This document shows positions 1-11,187 of a DNA stretch of 64,000 bases, one piece after another; the first letter of the stretch is position 1, and the number at the start of each line of letters is the position of its first letter. The position numbers and the translations under genes were made by a program. Source of the stretch: Rhizobiales bacterium CCH10-E5 (GTDB lineage Bacteria; Pseudomonadota; Alphaproteobacteria; Rhizobiales; Beijerinckiaceae); contig LSIG01000046.1 of NCBI GenBank assembly GCA_001556125.1, positions 1-64,000 of the forward strand, read 5' to 3'. The notes under the pieces are model-generated. The model had not been told where the DNA came from, did not search any database, and was given only the letters and a program-made list of their open reading frames with translations.

Positions 1-7
1 CCCCGGC

Positions 8-33
8 CCTCCCCGCCGCAAGCGGGGGGAGGG
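8..33. terminator. GC-rich hairpin downstream of xdhB
   Basis: A C-rich arm and a G-rich arm (roughly CCCTCCCCGC and GCGGGGGGAGGG) flank a short loop just past the xdhB stop codon. Read on the minus strand this is a stable stem where the xdh operon would end. No clear U-tract follows, so it may be a generic palindrome rather than an intrinsic terminator. Confidence 0.35.
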
Positions 34-74
34 AGAAGAAGGCCGCGTCGGATGTCCTAAGGGAACTGCGCTCA

Positions 75-2418
<2,344 letters not shown>

Positions 2419-2426
<8 letters not shown>

Positions 2427-3894
2427 GGGCGGCCACCGCGAATTGGCCCGCGACGCGGGTCTCGACATCGGGCTGCGTCGTTTCGATCAGGAAGCGCCGC
2501 AGCAGGTTGCCCGCGACCGTCAGCCGGTAGCCGGCCGAGGCCCGCATGTCGCTGAGCGGTGTGAAGTCGCTCGAAAGCGCAGCGATCGCGGCGTCCACCG
2601 CCGCCTCGTCCCAGTGCCGGCCGATCAGCGCGGCTTCCGCAGCGGCGGCCCGTTTGGGCGTGCCCGCCATGCCGCCATAGGCCAGCCGCGCTTCCGCGGT
2701 GCGGCCAGCGGAATCGAGCCGCAGCAGGAAGGCGCCGCAGACGGCGGAGATGTCCTCGTCGAAGCGCTTCGAGATCTTCGAGACGTGAATGAGCGCATCC
2801 GGCCCCGGCCTGGGCATGATCACCGCCTCGACGAACTCGCCCTCGCGCCTGTCCTGCTTGCGGTAATCGAGGAAGAAGGCTTCGAGCGGGATCTCGCGGC
2901 GTGCCAGTCCGTCCGGCGCCGCCTTCGCCAGCACCAGCCTCGCCCCCAGCGCGATCAGCGCCGGCGGCAGGTCACCGATCGGCGAGCCATTAGCGATGTT
3001 GCCACCGATCGTGCCGGCATTGCGGACCTGCTCGCCGCCGAAGCGGCGCATCAGCTCGTCGAGCTGCGGCGAGAGCGACGCCAGAACGGGGCGGACCTCC
3101 GCATGGGTCGCCATCGCGCCGAAGACGAGGTGGTCGCCGCGGTCCGCGATCTCCCGCAAAGCGGCGATCCGCCCGAGGGAGATGACGGGATCGAGCCGCC
3201 GCATGCCCTTCGTCACCCAGAGCCCGACATCGGTCGCGCCCGCGACCAGCGTCGCCTGCGGGTGGGCGGCCACCAGATCCGCCAGCCCCGCGACGGTCAC
3301 TGGCGCGAAGAAGTGCCCGCCGGTGCCGGAGAGGGCGAGCGGGGCGTCGTCGGCGAGGTCGCGAAGCCTCGCGATGATCGTCTCCGACTCCGGCCTTTTG
3401 CCATCGCCAGCATACATCCGCTGCGCCGCCGCGATGATCGGCTCGTAGCCGGTGCAGCGGCAGAGATTGCCCGCCAGCGCATCCTCGATCCTTGAAACCG
3501 AAGGCGCATCCTCGTTCAGCCAGAGCGCGAAAAGCGACATCACGATACCCGGCGTGCAGAAACCGCATTGCGAGCCGTGGCCATCGACCATCGCCTGCTG
3601 CACCGGGTGCAGGCTGCCATCAGGACCTTTCAGATGCTCGACCGTCAGCACCTGGCAGCCGTCCAGCGTCGGCAGGAAGCGGATGCAGGCATTGATCGCC
3701 TCGTAGCGCAGCCGCCCGCGATCGAGCCGGCCGACGACGACGGTGCAGGCGCCGCAATCGCCCTCGGCGCAGCCTTCCTTGCTGCCGGTCAGGCGCCTGT
3801 CGAGCCGCAGCCAGTCGAGCATCGTCAGCGTTGGGTCGCAGGCCGCGATCTCGACCAGCTCGTCACCGAGCAGGAAGCGGAGCGTGTCACGCAT
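2419..3894 (-). CDS. xdhA: Xanthine dehydrogenase, FAD/2Fe-2S small subunit
   Basis: This 491-residue subunit carries two [2Fe-2S] clusters and FAD and passes electrons from the molybdenum centre to NAD. The plant-type ferredoxin cluster cysteines are C42, C47, C50 and C70. The second cluster ligands are C110, C113, C145 and C147 (CGFCTPG and CRCTGY). The middle is the FAD-binding domain (ATLVAGATDVG, AGTIGGNIANGSP) and the C-terminus the CO-dehydrogenase flavoprotein-like domain. It is first in the xdhAB operon and translationally coupled to xdhB. guaD lies divergently upstream, which fits conversion of guanine to xanthine to urate. Confidence 0.95.
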
Positions 3895-3926
3895 CGTGAG
3901 GATGCTCCGCCATGCCTGCCATCTCT

Positions 3927-4040
3927 GCCGTCATCCTGGACCAGCCGCGCATCGGCGCCGGTCCGGGATCCATCATCGGGTGGCGACGGCGCCCGATGAT
4001 GGATCCCGGCGCTGCGCTTCGCTCCGGCCAGGATGACGGC
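3927..4040. repeat. Nested inverted repeat between xdhA and guaD
   Basis: The outer arms at 3927-3939 and 4028-4040 are perfect 13-bp inverted copies ending in CGTCAT/ATGACG. The inner arms at 3963-3980 and 3992-4009 are perfect 18-bp inverted copies around an 11-nt loop. The element fills most of the 282-bp gap between the divergent xdhA and guaD genes. It looks like a REP/RPE-type intergenic palindrome of alphaproteobacteria, and it shares its termini with the elements near 40.8 and 44.8 kb. Confidence 0.85.
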
Positions 4041-4176
4041 GGAGGAAACTCCCTATGATCGAGCGAACCAGACGACCGGAGACAAATCATGCCCTCAGAT
4101 TAGGCATGATCCCCGCTTGGCCGGAAGCTTTGATTTGGTGCAGATGTGATGTGAATCCGAGCCGGAGTGCGCATTC

Positions 4177-5499
4177 GTGAGCCAGACCAGCCCCCTTCGT
4201 GCCCTGCGCGGCCGCCTCTTGTGGTTCGTGGCCGATCCGCACGACGCCGGCGAGGCGGCGCATCGTTATGTCGCGGATGGAGTGCTGGTGATCGAGGGCG
4301 GGGTGATCCGTGCAGTCGGCCCGGCGGAGGCCATCCTGCCGACCCTGCCGGCCGGGGCGGAGATCATCGACCACCGCCCGCATCTGATCATGCCCGGCTT
4401 CATCGACGCCCATCTGCACATGCCGCAGACGCAGGTGATCGCCTCCTACGGCGCCCAACTGATGGACTGGCTCAACCGCTACACCTTCGTCGAGGAGCAG
4501 CGTCTGGCGCAGCAGGGCCATCCCGAAAAGCTCGCAACCTTCCTGCTCGACGAATTGCTCGCGAACGGCACCACGACGGCGGTGATCTACTGCTCGGTGC
4601 ATCCGCAATCGGCGCATGCGCTGTTTGCCGAATCCGAGCGCCGCAACACCCGCATGATCGCCGGCAAGGTGATGATGGACCGCAACGCGCCCGAAGCGCT
4701 CACCGACACGGCGCAGAGCAGTTACGCGGACTCCAAGGCGCTGATCGAACGCTGGCACGGCAGGGGCCGCCAGCTCTACGCCATCACCCCGCGCTTCGTC
4801 GTGACCTCGACGCCGGAACAGATGGAAGCGGCGGGGCGGCTGGCGGCCGAGCATCCCGACTGCCATGTCCAGACCCATATCAACGAGAACCGGGCCGAAA
4901 TCGCGCTCGCCAACGAACTCTATCCCGAGCCGGGAGACTATGCCGGCATCTACCAGCATTACGGCCTGCTCGGACCCAGAAGCCTGCTCGGCCACTGCAT
5001 CCACATGACCGACCGGGAATGGCGGCGCTTCGCCGAAACCGGCAGCGTCGCCGTCTTCTGCCCGACCTCGAACCTTTTCCTGGGATCGGGACTGTTCGAC
5101 TGGGCCCGTGCCCGGGCGGAGGGCGTGCCGGTCGCGGTCGCGACCGATATCGGCGGCGGCACCTCCTATTCGATGCTGCGGACGATGTCGGAGGCCTACA
5201 AAGTGCTGCAGTTGCAGGGGCAATCGCTCTCGGCCTTCGCCGCGCTCCACGCCATCACGTTGGGCAACGCCAAGGCGCTGAAGCTCGACGATCTGATCGG
5301 CTCGCTGGAACCCGGCCACGAGGCCGATATCGTCGTGCTCGATGCTTCCGCGCAGCGCGCCATGGCGCATCGGCTGGAGACGGCGCGCGACCTGGCCGAG
5401 GAGCTGTTCGTGCTGGTCACGCTCGGCGACGAGCGCAACGTCGTCGCGACCTATGTGATGGGGGAGCGGGTGGAACGGCCGCGATGTTCAACACATTGA
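4177..5499 (+). CDS. guaD: Guanine deaminase
   Basis: A 440-residue amidohydrolase-superfamily enzyme that converts guanine to xanthine plus ammonia, supplying xanthine dehydrogenase encoded divergently. The metal-binding HxH is H79/H81 in PGFIDAHLHMPQ. Further ligands appear in QTHINEN, LGHCIHMT and the ATDIGGGTSYSML segment with its aspartate. The start is GTG at 4177. The reading frame ends at 5499, inside a pair of operator-like repeats that belong to the next gene. Confidence 0.93.
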   Translation: MSQTSPLRALRGRLLWFVADPHDAGEAAHRYVADGVLVIEGGVIRAVGPAEAILPTLPAGAEIIDHRPHLIMPGFIDAHLHMPQTQVIASYGAQLMDWLNRYTFVEEQRLAQQGHPEKLATFLLDELLANGTTTAVIYCSVHPQSAHALFAESERRNTRMIAGKVMMDRNAPEALTDTAQSSYADSKALIERWHGRGRQLYAITPRFVVTSTPEQMEAAGRLAAEHPDCHVQTHINENRAEIALANELYPEPGDYAGIYQHYGLLGPRSLLGHCIHMTDREWRRFAETGSVAVFCPTSNLFLGSGLFDWARARAEGVPVAVATDIGGGTSYSMLRTMSEAYKVLQLQGQSLSAFAALHAITLGNAKALKLDDLIGSLEPGHEADIVVLDASAQRAMAHRLETARDLAEELFVLVTLGDERNVVATYVMGERVERPRCSTH

Positions 5500-5551
5500 T
5501 TTTTTGTTGGACACGACGCATGTTCAACAACGTTTGATGATGTTGAACATG
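5484..5551. promoter_or_regulatory. Two tandem operator-like inverted repeats
   Basis: ATGTTCAACA occurs at 5484-5493 and again at 5520-5529. Each copy is followed, after exactly 11 nt, by an inverted partner: TGTTGGACA at 5505-5513 and TGTTGAACAT at 5541-5550. The second pair is perfect and extends to 11 bp per arm (5519-5529 and 5541-5551). The whole unit is repeated with a 36-bp period. Half-sites 21 bp apart fit a dimeric DNA-binding protein contacting one face of the helix. The sites cover the end of guaD and the start region of the downstream gene. The cognate regulator is unknown. Confidence 0.6.
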
Positions 5552-6577
5552 GCCATGGCCGAGATCGCTTATCATTCACCGCTGGCCCACAGCGCCTACT
5601 ACGATCTGCTCAATGCGCTACGGGAAGAAACAGTCTCCGAACTGCGCGGCGCCCCCACGCGGGTCGAACGTAATGGCCGCATCTACTGGTACGACAGCTA
5701 TCGCGTCGGCACTGAGGTCAAGAAGGCCTATATCGGCGAGGACAGCCCGGAACTGAGGCATCGTCTGGACAAGGCCGCCGCGATCAAGGCTGCGGCGATC
5801 GAGCGGCGCGGCCAGCGCACGCGCCTGATTCGGATTCTCCGGGCGGAAGGCCTTCTTCCGATCGATGCCGCCACAGGAAGCCTTGTGGCGGCGCTGGCTG
5901 CGACGGGCGTCTTTCGCCTTGGCGGTACCCTCGTCGGCACGCTGGCTTTCCGCCTTTACGAAGGCGAACTCGGCGTGCGCTACCGGCTCGACGAGGCCGC
6001 ACAGACCAACGACATCGACATCGCGAGTTTCGAGCGATTGTCGTTGGCGGTGCAGGATACGGTCGAGGAAAGCCTGCCGGAAATGCTCAGTGATCTGGCG
6101 TTCGAACCCGTTCCGGGGATGGACCGCCACAGGAGCTGGCGCTGGCGGCAGAGTCGCCAGAATCGGCTGGTCGAGTTCCTGACGCCGTCCTTTACCGACA
6201 CGGAGGATACCAGGCCCCTGAAGGCACTCGGCGTGCACGCCCAATCGCTTCACTATCTCAACTACGTGCTGGCGGAGCCGATCCCCGCCGCGCTCTGCTA
6301 TCGCAACGGGATTCTCGTCCAGATACCCCGGCCGGAGCGCTTCGCGATCCACAAGCTGATCGTGTCGGACCGGCGGCGAGAGGGAGCAGACAGCCTGAAA
6401 TCGATCAAGGACCGCCGACAGGCGGCGTTCTTGATCGAAATCCTTGCGCGCGATCGTCCTGATGAACTGATAGAGGCCTATCGGGACGCCCTGGCCCGCG
6501 GCCCACGCTGGCGCGAGCGACTGGCCGCTGCACTGGCTCGCATGGGGGGAACGAAGGTGCTTCTGGACGCTCTGTAG
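5537..6577 (+). CDS. GSU2403-family nucleotidyltransferase-fold protein
   Basis: A protein of about 346 residues that I recognise as the GSU2403/NTP_transf_8 type of nucleotidyltransferase fold. Counting from a possible TTG at 5504, the GG pair at 140-141 (RLGGTLVGT) and the DxD pair at D170/D172 (TNDIDIA) form the expected nucleotide- and metal-binding site. An N-terminal helical region contains the GRIYWYDSYRVG segment. Substrate and role are unknown; members occur alone or near mobile genes. The start is uncertain: TTG at 5504 and ATG at 5537, 5540, 5549 and 5555 are all in frame and none has a good Shine-Dalgarno. The second operator palindrome overlaps these ATGs, so binding there would hinder translation start or transcription. 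Confidence 0.75.
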   Translation: MMLNMAMAEIAYHSPLAHSAYYDLLNALREETVSELRGAPTRVERNGRIYWYDSYRVGTEVKKAYIGEDSPELRHRLDKAAAIKAAAIERRGQRTRLIRILRAEGLLPIDAATGSLVAALAATGVFRLGGTLVGTLAFRLYEGELGVRYRLDEAAQTNDIDIASFERLSLAVQDTVEESLPEMLSDLAFEPVPGMDRHRSWRWRQSRQNRLVEFLTPSFTDTEDTRPLKALGVHAQSLHYLNYVLAEPIPAALCYRNGILVQIPRPERFAIHKLIVSDRRREGADSLKSIKDRRQAAFLIEILARDRPDELIEAYRDALARGPRWRERLAAALARMGGTKVLLDAL

Positions 6578-6587
6578 CGCGCCGGGC

Positions 6588-7445
6588 TTATCCCAGCACG
6601 CCGCCCTTGCGCGCGAAATCGATGTAGATCTCGCGCAGGCGCAGCGCGGTCGGGCCCGGGGCGCCGTTGTGGATGCTGTGGCCGTCGATCGTCGTCACCG
6701 GCATGACGAGGCTGGTCGCGGAGGTGATAAAGGCCTCCTCGGCGTCCAGTGCCTCGGCCAGCGTGAACTCGCGCTCCTCGAAGGCGAAGCCCGTCTCTTC
6801 GATATAGGCCAGCACCGCCTTGCGGGTGATGCCGGGCAGGACCTTGTGCGAGAGCGGCCGCGAGATCAGCGTCTTGCCCTTGACGATCCAGGCGGTGGAG
6901 GAGGCGCCCTCGGTCACCACCCCGTCCTCGATCATCCACGCTTCCTGGGCGCCGTTTTCGGCGGCGAACTGCTTGGCGAGCACGGGCGCGAGCAGGTTGA
7001 CGCTCTTGATGTCGCGCCGGGCCCAGCGCAGATCCGGCGTGGAGACCACCTTGATGCCGGTCTTCGCCGCCGGGGCGTTCACGAAGTTGCGGGCCTGGGT
7101 GAACATCACCAGCGTCGGCGTGACATCCTTCGGGAAGGGGAAGTCGCGATCGGCCGCGCCGCGCGTGACCTCCAGATAGACGCCGCCTTCGTCGAGGCTG
7201 TTGCGCTTGATCAACTCCTCATGGATCGCGACCAGCTCGGCCTTCGACCAGGGCAGGGCAAGCCGGATCTCGCCGCAGGAGCGTTCGAGGCGGGCCAGAT
7301 GCGCTTCGCAATCGACCAGCTTGCCGCCGATCACCGCCGAAACCTCGTAGATGCCGTCGCCGAAAATGAAGCCGCGGTCGAAGACCGAGATCTTGGCGTC
7401 CTCCTCGGGGAGATAGGCGCCGTTCACATAGACAATGCGGGACAT
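6588..7445 (-). CDS. dat: Class IV aminotransferase, D-amino-acid transaminase type
   Basis: A 285-residue fold-type IV PLP enzyme. The N-terminus (IVYVNGAYLPEE..ISVFDRGF.FGDGIYE) and the catalytic lysine K147 in RRDIKSVNLL match D-alanine aminotransferases of about 280 residues. The EDGVVTEGASST segment is the usual cofactor-binding region. It likely exchanges amino groups between D-amino acids and 2-oxo acids in the cytoplasm. A branched-chain aminotransferase activity is the main alternative. It lies just downstream of a peptide-binding protein gene on the same strand, which could reflect use of peptide or wall-derived D-amino acids (inference). Confidence 0.85.
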   Translation of the reverse strand: MSRIVYVNGAYLPEEDAKISVFDRGFIFGDGIYEVSAVIGGKLVDCEAHLARLERSCGEIRLALPWSKAELVAIHEELIKRNSLDEGGVYLEVTRGAADRDFPFPKDVTPTLVMFTQARNFVNAPAAKTGIKVVSTPDLRWARRDIKSVNLLAPVLAKQFAAENGAQEAWMIEDGVVTEGASSTAWIVKGKTLISRPLSHKVLPGITRKAVLAYIEETGFAFEEREFTLAEALDAEEAFITSATSLVMPVTTIDGHSIHNGAPGPTALRLREIYIDFARKGGVLG

Positions 7446-7531
7446 CGGTCGGCTCTCGTCAGCGGGTTTCCAACAGCATCGCTCCTAGCCGAGACGCAGG
7501 CCGGGCGCGAGGGGCGAATGCCGGCGTCGAT

Positions 7532-7547
7532 GCGGGGGCAGCCCCGC
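7532..7547. terminator. Hairpin after the peptide-binding protein gene
   Basis: GCGGGG and CCCCGC arms with a tiny loop lie 5 nt beyond the stop codon of the oppA-like gene at 7553 (minus strand). The stem is strong but no U-tract follows on the minus strand, so termination is only probable. Confidence 0.35.
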
Positions 7548-7552
7548 TTCCG

Positions 7553-9148
7553 TCAGGGGCGAAAGCTCAGGAAGCGCGACGGGATGACACCCAGCGGGTT
7601 GGGCGCGAAGCCGGCGAGCCGGCTCGAAACGAGGTTCCTGTGGGAATAATGCAGCACCGGAATCCAGGGCTGTTCGCGCACGATCAGGCTGTCGGCCTCG
7701 CGCAGGATCGCAGCGCGCCGGGCGAGATCGGCCTCGCCGGCCGCGAGCGTCATCAGCGCATCGAATCGCGGATCGGCATAGCGGCCGACATTGAAGCCGG
7801 TGTTGTCGCTCCGGAACAGGAAGAGAAAGCTCTGCGGATCGGAATAATCGCCGATCCAGCCATAGCGGGCGACGTCGAAGTCGCCGCCCTCGCGCAGATG
7901 GGCGAAATGTGCCGCGCTGTCGGTCTCGATCAGGGAGGTCTCAACGCCGATCGCCGCCCATTGCTCCGCAATGGCCGCGATGGTGCGCCGGTTGTTGTCG
8001 CTGCGGTTGTAGCGCAGCTCGAGCCGCAGCGGCATGCCGGGCCCATAGCCCGCGGACGCCATCAGACGCTTCGCCTCGTCTTCGCGCTCGAGCGGGGAGG
8101 CGGCCTTGAAGTCGAACTCGGCGCGCTCGCCGTAATTGCCGATATGGGGCGGGATCACGCCATAGGCCGGCAGCATGGTTCCCGCCCAGACGCGTTCGGC
8201 GATGAACTCCCGGTCGATCGCGAGCGACAGCGCCCGGCGCAGCCGCGCATCGGAGAAGGGGGCTTTGGCCGTGTTCAGGACGAGGAAATAGGTGCCGAGC
8301 GCCGGCGAGATGCGCAGTTGCGTGCCGAGCCGTCCGCGCAGGGCCCCGATCTGGTCGGTGGGGATGTCGGTGGTCAGGTGCAGTTCGCCGGCCTGGAAGC
8401 GCCGGGCCGCAACCGCCGCATCGGCGATGGGATAGGACATCACGGTCTCGATGCGGACATCGGCAGCGGCGTGGAAAGACGGGTTGCGGTCCAGCCGGAT
8501 ATGCGAGCTGGGCACGAACTCTTTCAGCACATAGGGGCCGTTCGACACCCAGTCCGCCACCCGCACGGCGACGCGGCCCGGCCGGTCCGCGGTCGCCGGA
8601 TGGACCGGCAGGGCTGCCTGATGCGCCAGCAGTTCGAGCAGATGCGGCGTTGGACGCTCCAGCCGGATTTCGAGCAGATCGGGCGCCGCAGCCGAAACGC
8701 CGAGATCCTCGACGCGCACGCCCTCGGCGGCCTTGTGGATGCGCTCGGCGTTCACGATCGGATAAAGCAGGGGCGCGTAAGGGGCGCCCGAGCGCGGATC
8801 GACGATGCGCCTCAGCGAAAACACGAAGTCGGATGCCGTCACCGGCTCGCCATTCGACCAGCGCGCCTGCGGCCGGAGCCTGAAGCGCCAGACCAGCCCG
8901 TCATCGCTCGTCGTCCAGCTTTCGGCGACGCCCGGCGCGATCTCGCCTGTCATCGTATGGATGACGAGGCCTTCATAGAGGTCGCGCAGCAGATGCGCCT
9001 CGGCGACGCTCGTCGTCCGCAGCGGATCGAGACTTCCCGGATCGCCGTCATGGCTGCGGTGGAGAACGCCCTGGGCCAGTGCCGTGCCCGTTCCCGCCAA
9101 GACCAAAGTGGCCGCGAACACCAAAGCGAGCTTGCGCAATCCTGGCAT
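7553..9148 (-). CDS. Peptide ABC transporter substrate-binding protein (OppA/DppA family)
   Basis: A 531-residue periplasmic binding protein of the SBP_bac_5 family. Residues 1 to about 25 are a signal peptide (LALVFAATLVLAGTGTALAQ). The family pattern follows: GDPGSLDPLRT, LYEGL, GVAESWTTSDDGLVWRFRLR and WSNGEPVTASDFVFSLRR. It should bind oligopeptides for import. No permease or ATPase genes adjoin it, so it is an orphan receptor that must use a transporter encoded elsewhere. The ATG at 9148 is chosen because it begins directly at the signal peptide; the frame extends 12 codons further upstream without good support. Confidence 0.9.
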   Translation of the reverse strand: MPGLRKLALVFAATLVLAGTGTALAQGVLHRSHDGDPGSLDPLRTTSVAEAHLLRDLYEGLVIHTMTGEIAPGVAESWTTSDDGLVWRFRLRPQARWSNGEPVTASDFVFSLRRIVDPRSGAPYAPLLYPIVNAERIHKAAEGVRVEDLGVSAAAPDLLEIRLERPTPHLLELLAHQAALPVHPATADRPGRVAVRVADWVSNGPYVLKEFVPSSHIRLDRNPSFHAAADVRIETVMSYPIADAAVAARRFQAGELHLTTDIPTDQIGALRGRLGTQLRISPALGTYFLVLNTAKAPFSDARLRRALSLAIDREFIAERVWAGTMLPAYGVIPPHIGNYGERAEFDFKAASPLEREDEAKRLMASAGYGPGMPLRLELRYNRSDNNRRTIAAIAEQWAAIGVETSLIETDSAAHFAHLREGGDFDVARYGWIGDYSDPQSFLFLFRSDNTGFNVGRYADPRFDALMTLAAGEADLARRAAILREADSLIVREQPWIPVLHYSHRNLVSSRLAGFAPNPLGVIPSRFLSFRP

Positions 9149-9277
9149 GAGACGCTGTCCCTGCTGCGGCCGGCGCGGGAGCACCGGCCGGTCGCATCAG
9201 AGTAGAGCGCGATGCGGAGACGCCGCCAAGAGGCCAGCGAAGAGCCGCGATCTCAGGTGCTGGCACCGCCGCTGTAG

Positions 9278-9793
9278 TCAGGCGTGGCCGGTGGCGACGT
9301 CAAGGATGGGTGCGTCCAGACCGAGCCGGGACGAGAGGTCATCCTTTGGGAAATGGCTCTTCTTCTGAAGTTCCGACGCGATCGACACCAGCAGATCCCT
9401 GATCTTGATCGAGTCCCCGCCGGATTCGCCGATGAACTTGTTGAGGAACCGCATCTTCACCTGCAACTCGGCCGCATTGTCGCGGACGAATGCGATCGAA
9501 TGAGCCAGCATTCGCGGACCGAAGAAGCGCCGGGGAACCTCGCAGAACTCGACGATCCGGCAGCTGTCGTGGCGGGTGTCCCGGCGAATACATTTGTAGA
9601 GATTGGCGACGTTGTCGAAATCGCCTTCGATGATCTGGACGAATTTGCGATCGAAGAAAAACATAAAGCCGGTGATGTCGAATTGGTGGTTCTGCCTGGC
9701 AGCAACGAGACGGATTGCTTCCATCCCATCTTCGAATTGATGAGCGTCGTCAGGCAGCCGACAATGGCTGCTGTAAATCAGCGACATGACCAT
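9278..9793 (-). CDS. BLUF-domain blue-light sensor protein
   Basis: A 171-residue protein with an N-terminal BLUF (FAD-binding blue-light) domain. The conserved photocycle residues are present with the correct spacing: Y7 in LIYSS, N35 in RQNHQFDITG, and Q53 in FVQIIEG (N and Q 18 apart, as in AppA). The tryptophan found near the end of many BLUF domains is absent; the sequence there is FFGPRML. The last 70 or so residues are helical with no recognised output domain, so it probably signals through a partner protein. The ATG at 9793 has AGGAG six bases upstream. The in-frame extension to 9901 lacks any such support. Confidence 0.85.
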   Translation of the reverse strand: MVMSLIYSSHCRLPDDAHQFEDGMEAIRLVAARQNHQFDITGFMFFFDRKFVQIIEGDFDNVANLYKCIRRDTRHDSCRIVEFCEVPRRFFGPRMLAHSIAFVRDNAAELQVKMRFLNKFIGESGGDSIKIRDLLVSIASELQKKSHFPKDDLSSRLGLDAPILDVATGHA

Positions 9794-9961
9794 GGAAAGC
9801 TCCTGGAATTCGGCTTCGATCGAGCAGCGTTGCTGCCATCGGCAAAAACGAATCAACCCAGGCCAACTGTGATCCCGAAACAGGCGGGATAACTTCTTCA
9901 ATACGACACGATTAACGCAAAGTAAACCGAGTTGATGGCGCTCGACGTTCTTCTTCTTGCG

Positions 9962-11089
9962 TCATTTCGACTCGTCCAGCAGCAAGCGATCGTTCTCGAA
10001 GGCGATCACGCAATCGGCTGCCAGAGCCAAACAGTCACGCAGTGCGTTGGCCTTAGCGGTCTCGAGATCGGGAGTGCCGAACCAGTAGCGGAACTCCTTC
10101 TTGCTGCGGCTCAGCGCCATCGCCCGCTCGCCGGGCCCTGAGAAATAACGCTCGAAGACATCGAGCCGCGTGGTCAGGCCGAGCTTCGCATGCAAGGTCA
10201 GGCCCCGATCGCGGGGGATCGTCGGCAGGCCCCAGGCGCGCAGCGAGGCATCCATCTCGCGCAGCCAGAGATGGCGCCCCTGTCCGTGCAGGAACGCCAT
10301 ATGGCCACGGGGCTTCAACTCCGGCAGGTCGATGAAGCGCACATCGGCGCCCGCATCGAGCGCCGCCTTGCGCATCCGGGCGACCAGGGGCGGCGGGAAG
10401 AGCTCGTCGTTGCGGGCATAGATCCAGAGTTGCGGCACCGTGTCAGGCCCCTGCCAGGCGGTCATGGCGGCGACCAGCGCGTCCTGCCCCCGCTCGGTGC
10501 AGCCCTCCAGATTGAGCCCGCCCGCGACATTGATGACGCCGCGCAGGCCGGGCGGCTTGCGGCGCAGCAGAGACATCGCGGTGGCGCCGCCGGCCGATTC
10601 CCCGAGCAGGATTACCCGCTGCCCGTCCACATCCGGCCGCGCCTGGAGAGCGCGCAGCGCGCCCTCGATATCGTCCGTGTCGTCGCCGAAGGAGCCTGCG
10701 ATATCCGGGGTGGGGCAGGAGGCCAGCGACGGCAGCGGCCCGTCGGACTGTCCGGCACCGCGTCGCATCACCACCGCGGCGAGCCAGCCCCGGCGGGCGA
10801 GATCACGCGCGAGTGTCGCGTAGCGGGCCGCCCTGAGGTCTCCCATGCTGAGCGAACTGCTGTTGCGGCCATGGGTGATGATCGCCAGCGGCAGCCGCCC
10901 GGTCACGCCTTCGGGCCGCACGATCAGGCTTTCGAGGCGGACCTCGCGCCCCTTCGCCTGGATGCGCAGATAGCCGTTCTCCTGCCGCAGTGCCGCGCCC
11001 AGCGGAACGTCCTGCGCAAAGGCGCGGTGACCGGGCCATGCCGCTGCCATGGCTCCCAGCAGACAGAGCGCTCGCAGGATCGCGATCAT
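9962..11089 (-). CDS. Exported alpha/beta hydrolase, dienelactone-hydrolase-like
   Basis: A 375-residue protein starting at the ATG at 11089, with a signal peptide (IAILRALCLLGAMAAA..HRAFAQ). The hydrolase core shows the oxyanion strand LAIITHGRNSS, the nucleophile elbow LLGESAGG (Ser), an aspartate in the ARNDELFPPP region and a late histidine in PRGHMAFLHGQG. It probably hydrolyses an ester or similar bond in the periplasm. The C-terminal 60 residues after the hydrolase core (SRSKKEFRYWFGTP..AADCVIAFEND) look like a small stress-type repeat common in exported proteins. Substrate unknown. Confidence 0.8.
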   Translation of the reverse strand: MIAILRALCLLGAMAAAWPGHRAFAQDVPLGAALRQENGYLRIQAKGREVRLESLIVRPEGVTGRLPLAIITHGRNSSSLSMGDLRAARYATLARDLARRGWLAAVVMRRGAGQSDGPLPSLASCPTPDIAGSFGDDTDDIEGALRALQARPDVDGQRVILLGESAGGATAMSLLRRKPPGLRGVINVAGGLNLEGCTERGQDALVAAMTAWQGPDTVPQLWIYARNDELFPPPLVARMRKAALDAGADVRFIDLPELKPRGHMAFLHGQGRHLWLREMDASLRAWGLPTIPRDRGLTLHAKLGLTTRLDVFERYFSGPGERAMALSRSKKEFRYWFGTPDLETAKANALRDCLALAADCVIAFENDRLLLDESK

Positions 11090-11187
11090 CAGGCCTGCAC
11101 CCCCAACCGGCGCTGCGGCACCGTGGAACAGCGCCGCGTCGATCATGGCAGAGCGGGTTTGGCGTCTGCAACGGCGGCAGGTGGCTG

